Part shown: piece after piece, positions 63,173-64,000 of the stretch
How the letters are laid out: each line of letters starts with the position of its first letter
Numbering within the stretch: the stretch's first letter is position 1
DNA from: Bryobacteraceae bacterium
Lineage (GTDB): Bacteria > Acidobacteriota > Terriglobia > Bryobacterales > Bryobacteraceae
Assembly (NCBI GenBank): GCA_041394945.1
Contig: JAWKHH010000003.1
Span: forward strand, 1,503,132 to 1,567,131
Length of the DNA stretch: 64,000 nucleotides
Reading direction: 5' to 3'
Made by a program: the position numbers and the translations under genes
The notes under the pieces: model-generated
Told to the model about the DNA's origin: nothing
Seen by the model: the letters and a program-made list of their open reading frames with translations, nothing else
Databases searched by the model: none

Positions 63173-64000
63173 CTACGGGGGACCTCGTGAGCCGATCGAG
63201 CTCCCGCTGTTCGGGGCCAGAGGATTGCTGTTGATGTTCAATATCACTCCGCGGAAACCACGAAACTGCGGCTTGAACTCAATGTCCGCATTGATCACAG
63301 ATTCTGTGCATCGGCCCGCCCAAGTCCTTCTTTCTCAGTTCGTACAAGCCCTCGGGCCCCGAGGACAAGCCCGCTACGAGAGCCGTGAGAACCGCATCTG
63401 GCCCACTCGACCATCCCGCTCCGGGGTTGTCCTGGCCGTACATAGCAGCACAATTGTTTGGGTTGTCTACCGGATGTCCACCGCCATCGTAAAGGGCCAC
63501 GAGTGCCCAAGCGCCCGCACGGAGAGTAGCGTTGTCCACTTCGGCTTCCCTGGGTTCATTCTCCTCAAGGCCCGAAAATGCCGCACCAGGCCCACCGCAC
63601 GTCAATAGCGTGCGGGAAGCGTCGAGAGTCTCGTAAAAGCAAACCGAAGAGCCCCCCATGTGTGAGCACTTCAGTGTCAGTTCGAAGACCGGTCGGGTCG
63701 CCGAAATTGGCTGGATCGCCTCGAACGTATGAGTAGAGATTTGGCCCTTCCCCCGCCGGATCCGGCGTCAAAAACCGCCCCGACACCGACCCATAATACC
63801 GCTGATCCGCATAGTCCAACCCCGTCGCATCCCGCGCATACGTCGCGAGCTTCTCCCGCTCCTGCCCCGTCGCCCCGGGCTTCTCCTCCCCATACGGCCA
63901 GTACTCCAGCCGCTGCACCGTCGACCCCACCTTCGACACCCGCACGCTCCCCAACCGGTCCACCACCACCGACGCCTGCGACGCCACCGCCCCCGTCCGG
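63173..64000 (-). pseudogene. 3' end of an RHS gene, frameshifted; 5' part outside window
   Basis: The minus strand is open from the right edge with RHS core ending: VDRLGSVRVSKVG, YWPYGEEKPG, DATGLDYADQRYYG, GRFLTPDPAGEGPNLYSYV and DPANFGDPTGL. In the original frame it stops at 63565. A G6 run near 63650 (read as THGG) has a second open frame continuing as GGSSVCFYETLDASRTLLTCGG down to 63279. Removing one G joins the two. A third frame near 63320-63173 (VINADIEFKPQFRGFRGVI) also looks coding, implying a second shift. The tip is therefore probably broken or contains sequencing errors. Bases 62968-63172 before the next gene show nothing clear. Confidence 0.6.

Noticed and set aside
63048..63608. 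Plus-strand open frame of 186 codons near the right end with an apparent hydrophobic start
   Set aside because: It runs opposite to the frameshifted RHS gene, whose minus-strand translation has clear RHS motifs; the plus frame has no recognisable motif.

Overview
The window is about 64 kb of high-GC bacterial chromosome. It is most likely from the Acidobacteriota, close to Solibacterales/Bryobacterales. This is an inference from family content: two Tat-type DUF1501 proteins, Ser/Thr kinases fused to sensor or propeller domains, a PEP-CTERM protein, a carboxypeptidase-regulatory/TIGR03437-like surface protein, a LecA-like lectin domain, RHS genes and many short secreted proteins. No tRNA, rRNA, CRISPR array, integrase or complete insertion sequence was seen.

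Layout. 1-3.4 kb: minus-strand run of a Ser/Thr kinase with a degenerate formylglycine-enzyme-like domain, an Ig-like secreted protein and a propeller-like protein that leaves the window. 3.6-5.6 kb: compact plus-strand cassette of a papain-like cysteine peptidase, an unknown protein, and a free copy of the peptidase's N-terminal domain. 5.7-9.1 kb: nth, a lipoprotein and a membrane glycosyltransferase. 9.1-12.0 kb: carbon-nitrogen hydrolase, class III aminotransferase and haloacid-dehalogenase-type hydrolase. 12.2-17.8 kb: PEP-CTERM protein, collagen-like protein, kinase-propeller protein and LecA-like protein. 18.1-21.2 kb: hydroxyacid-oxoacid transhydrogenase-like dehydrogenase and a secreted protein with the catalytic motifs of protein-arginine deiminases. 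21.3-25.7 kb: tatA, HU, recA and a hybrid HD-GYP/GAF/GGDEF membrane protein.

25.8-35.3 kb: DUF1501 protein, SDR, a possible sulfurtransferase remnant, a 1964-residue RHS protein and an orphan RHS tip with an HExxH motif. 35.4-43.6 kb: FG-GAP protein, a hydrolase-fold/HEAT/Sel1 protein, radical SAM/SPASM enzyme, class II photolyase and a divergent LytS/LytR-type two-component pair. 43.7-50.9 kb: nitrogen block with two ammonium transporters, an outer-membrane porin, glnB and glnD. 51.0-57.4 kb: sulfatase, DUF1501 operon, and a glycosyltransferase/DUF2304/glycosyltransferase operon. 57.3-63.0 kb: MFS transporter with a DapA-family aldolase, an M81 metallopeptidase and a surface protein. 63.2-64 kb: the 3' end of a second RHS locus, apparently frameshifted.

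The genes that clearly act together are amt-glnB-glnD (ammonium uptake and nitrogen signalling), MFS-aldolase (uptake and cleavage of a sugar acid), GT2-DUF2304-GT4 (envelope glycan) and the LytS/LytR pair. The most unusual content is the cysteine-peptidase cassette, the deiminase-like secreted protein, and the RHS locus with its displaced metalloprotease-like tip and no visible immunity gene.
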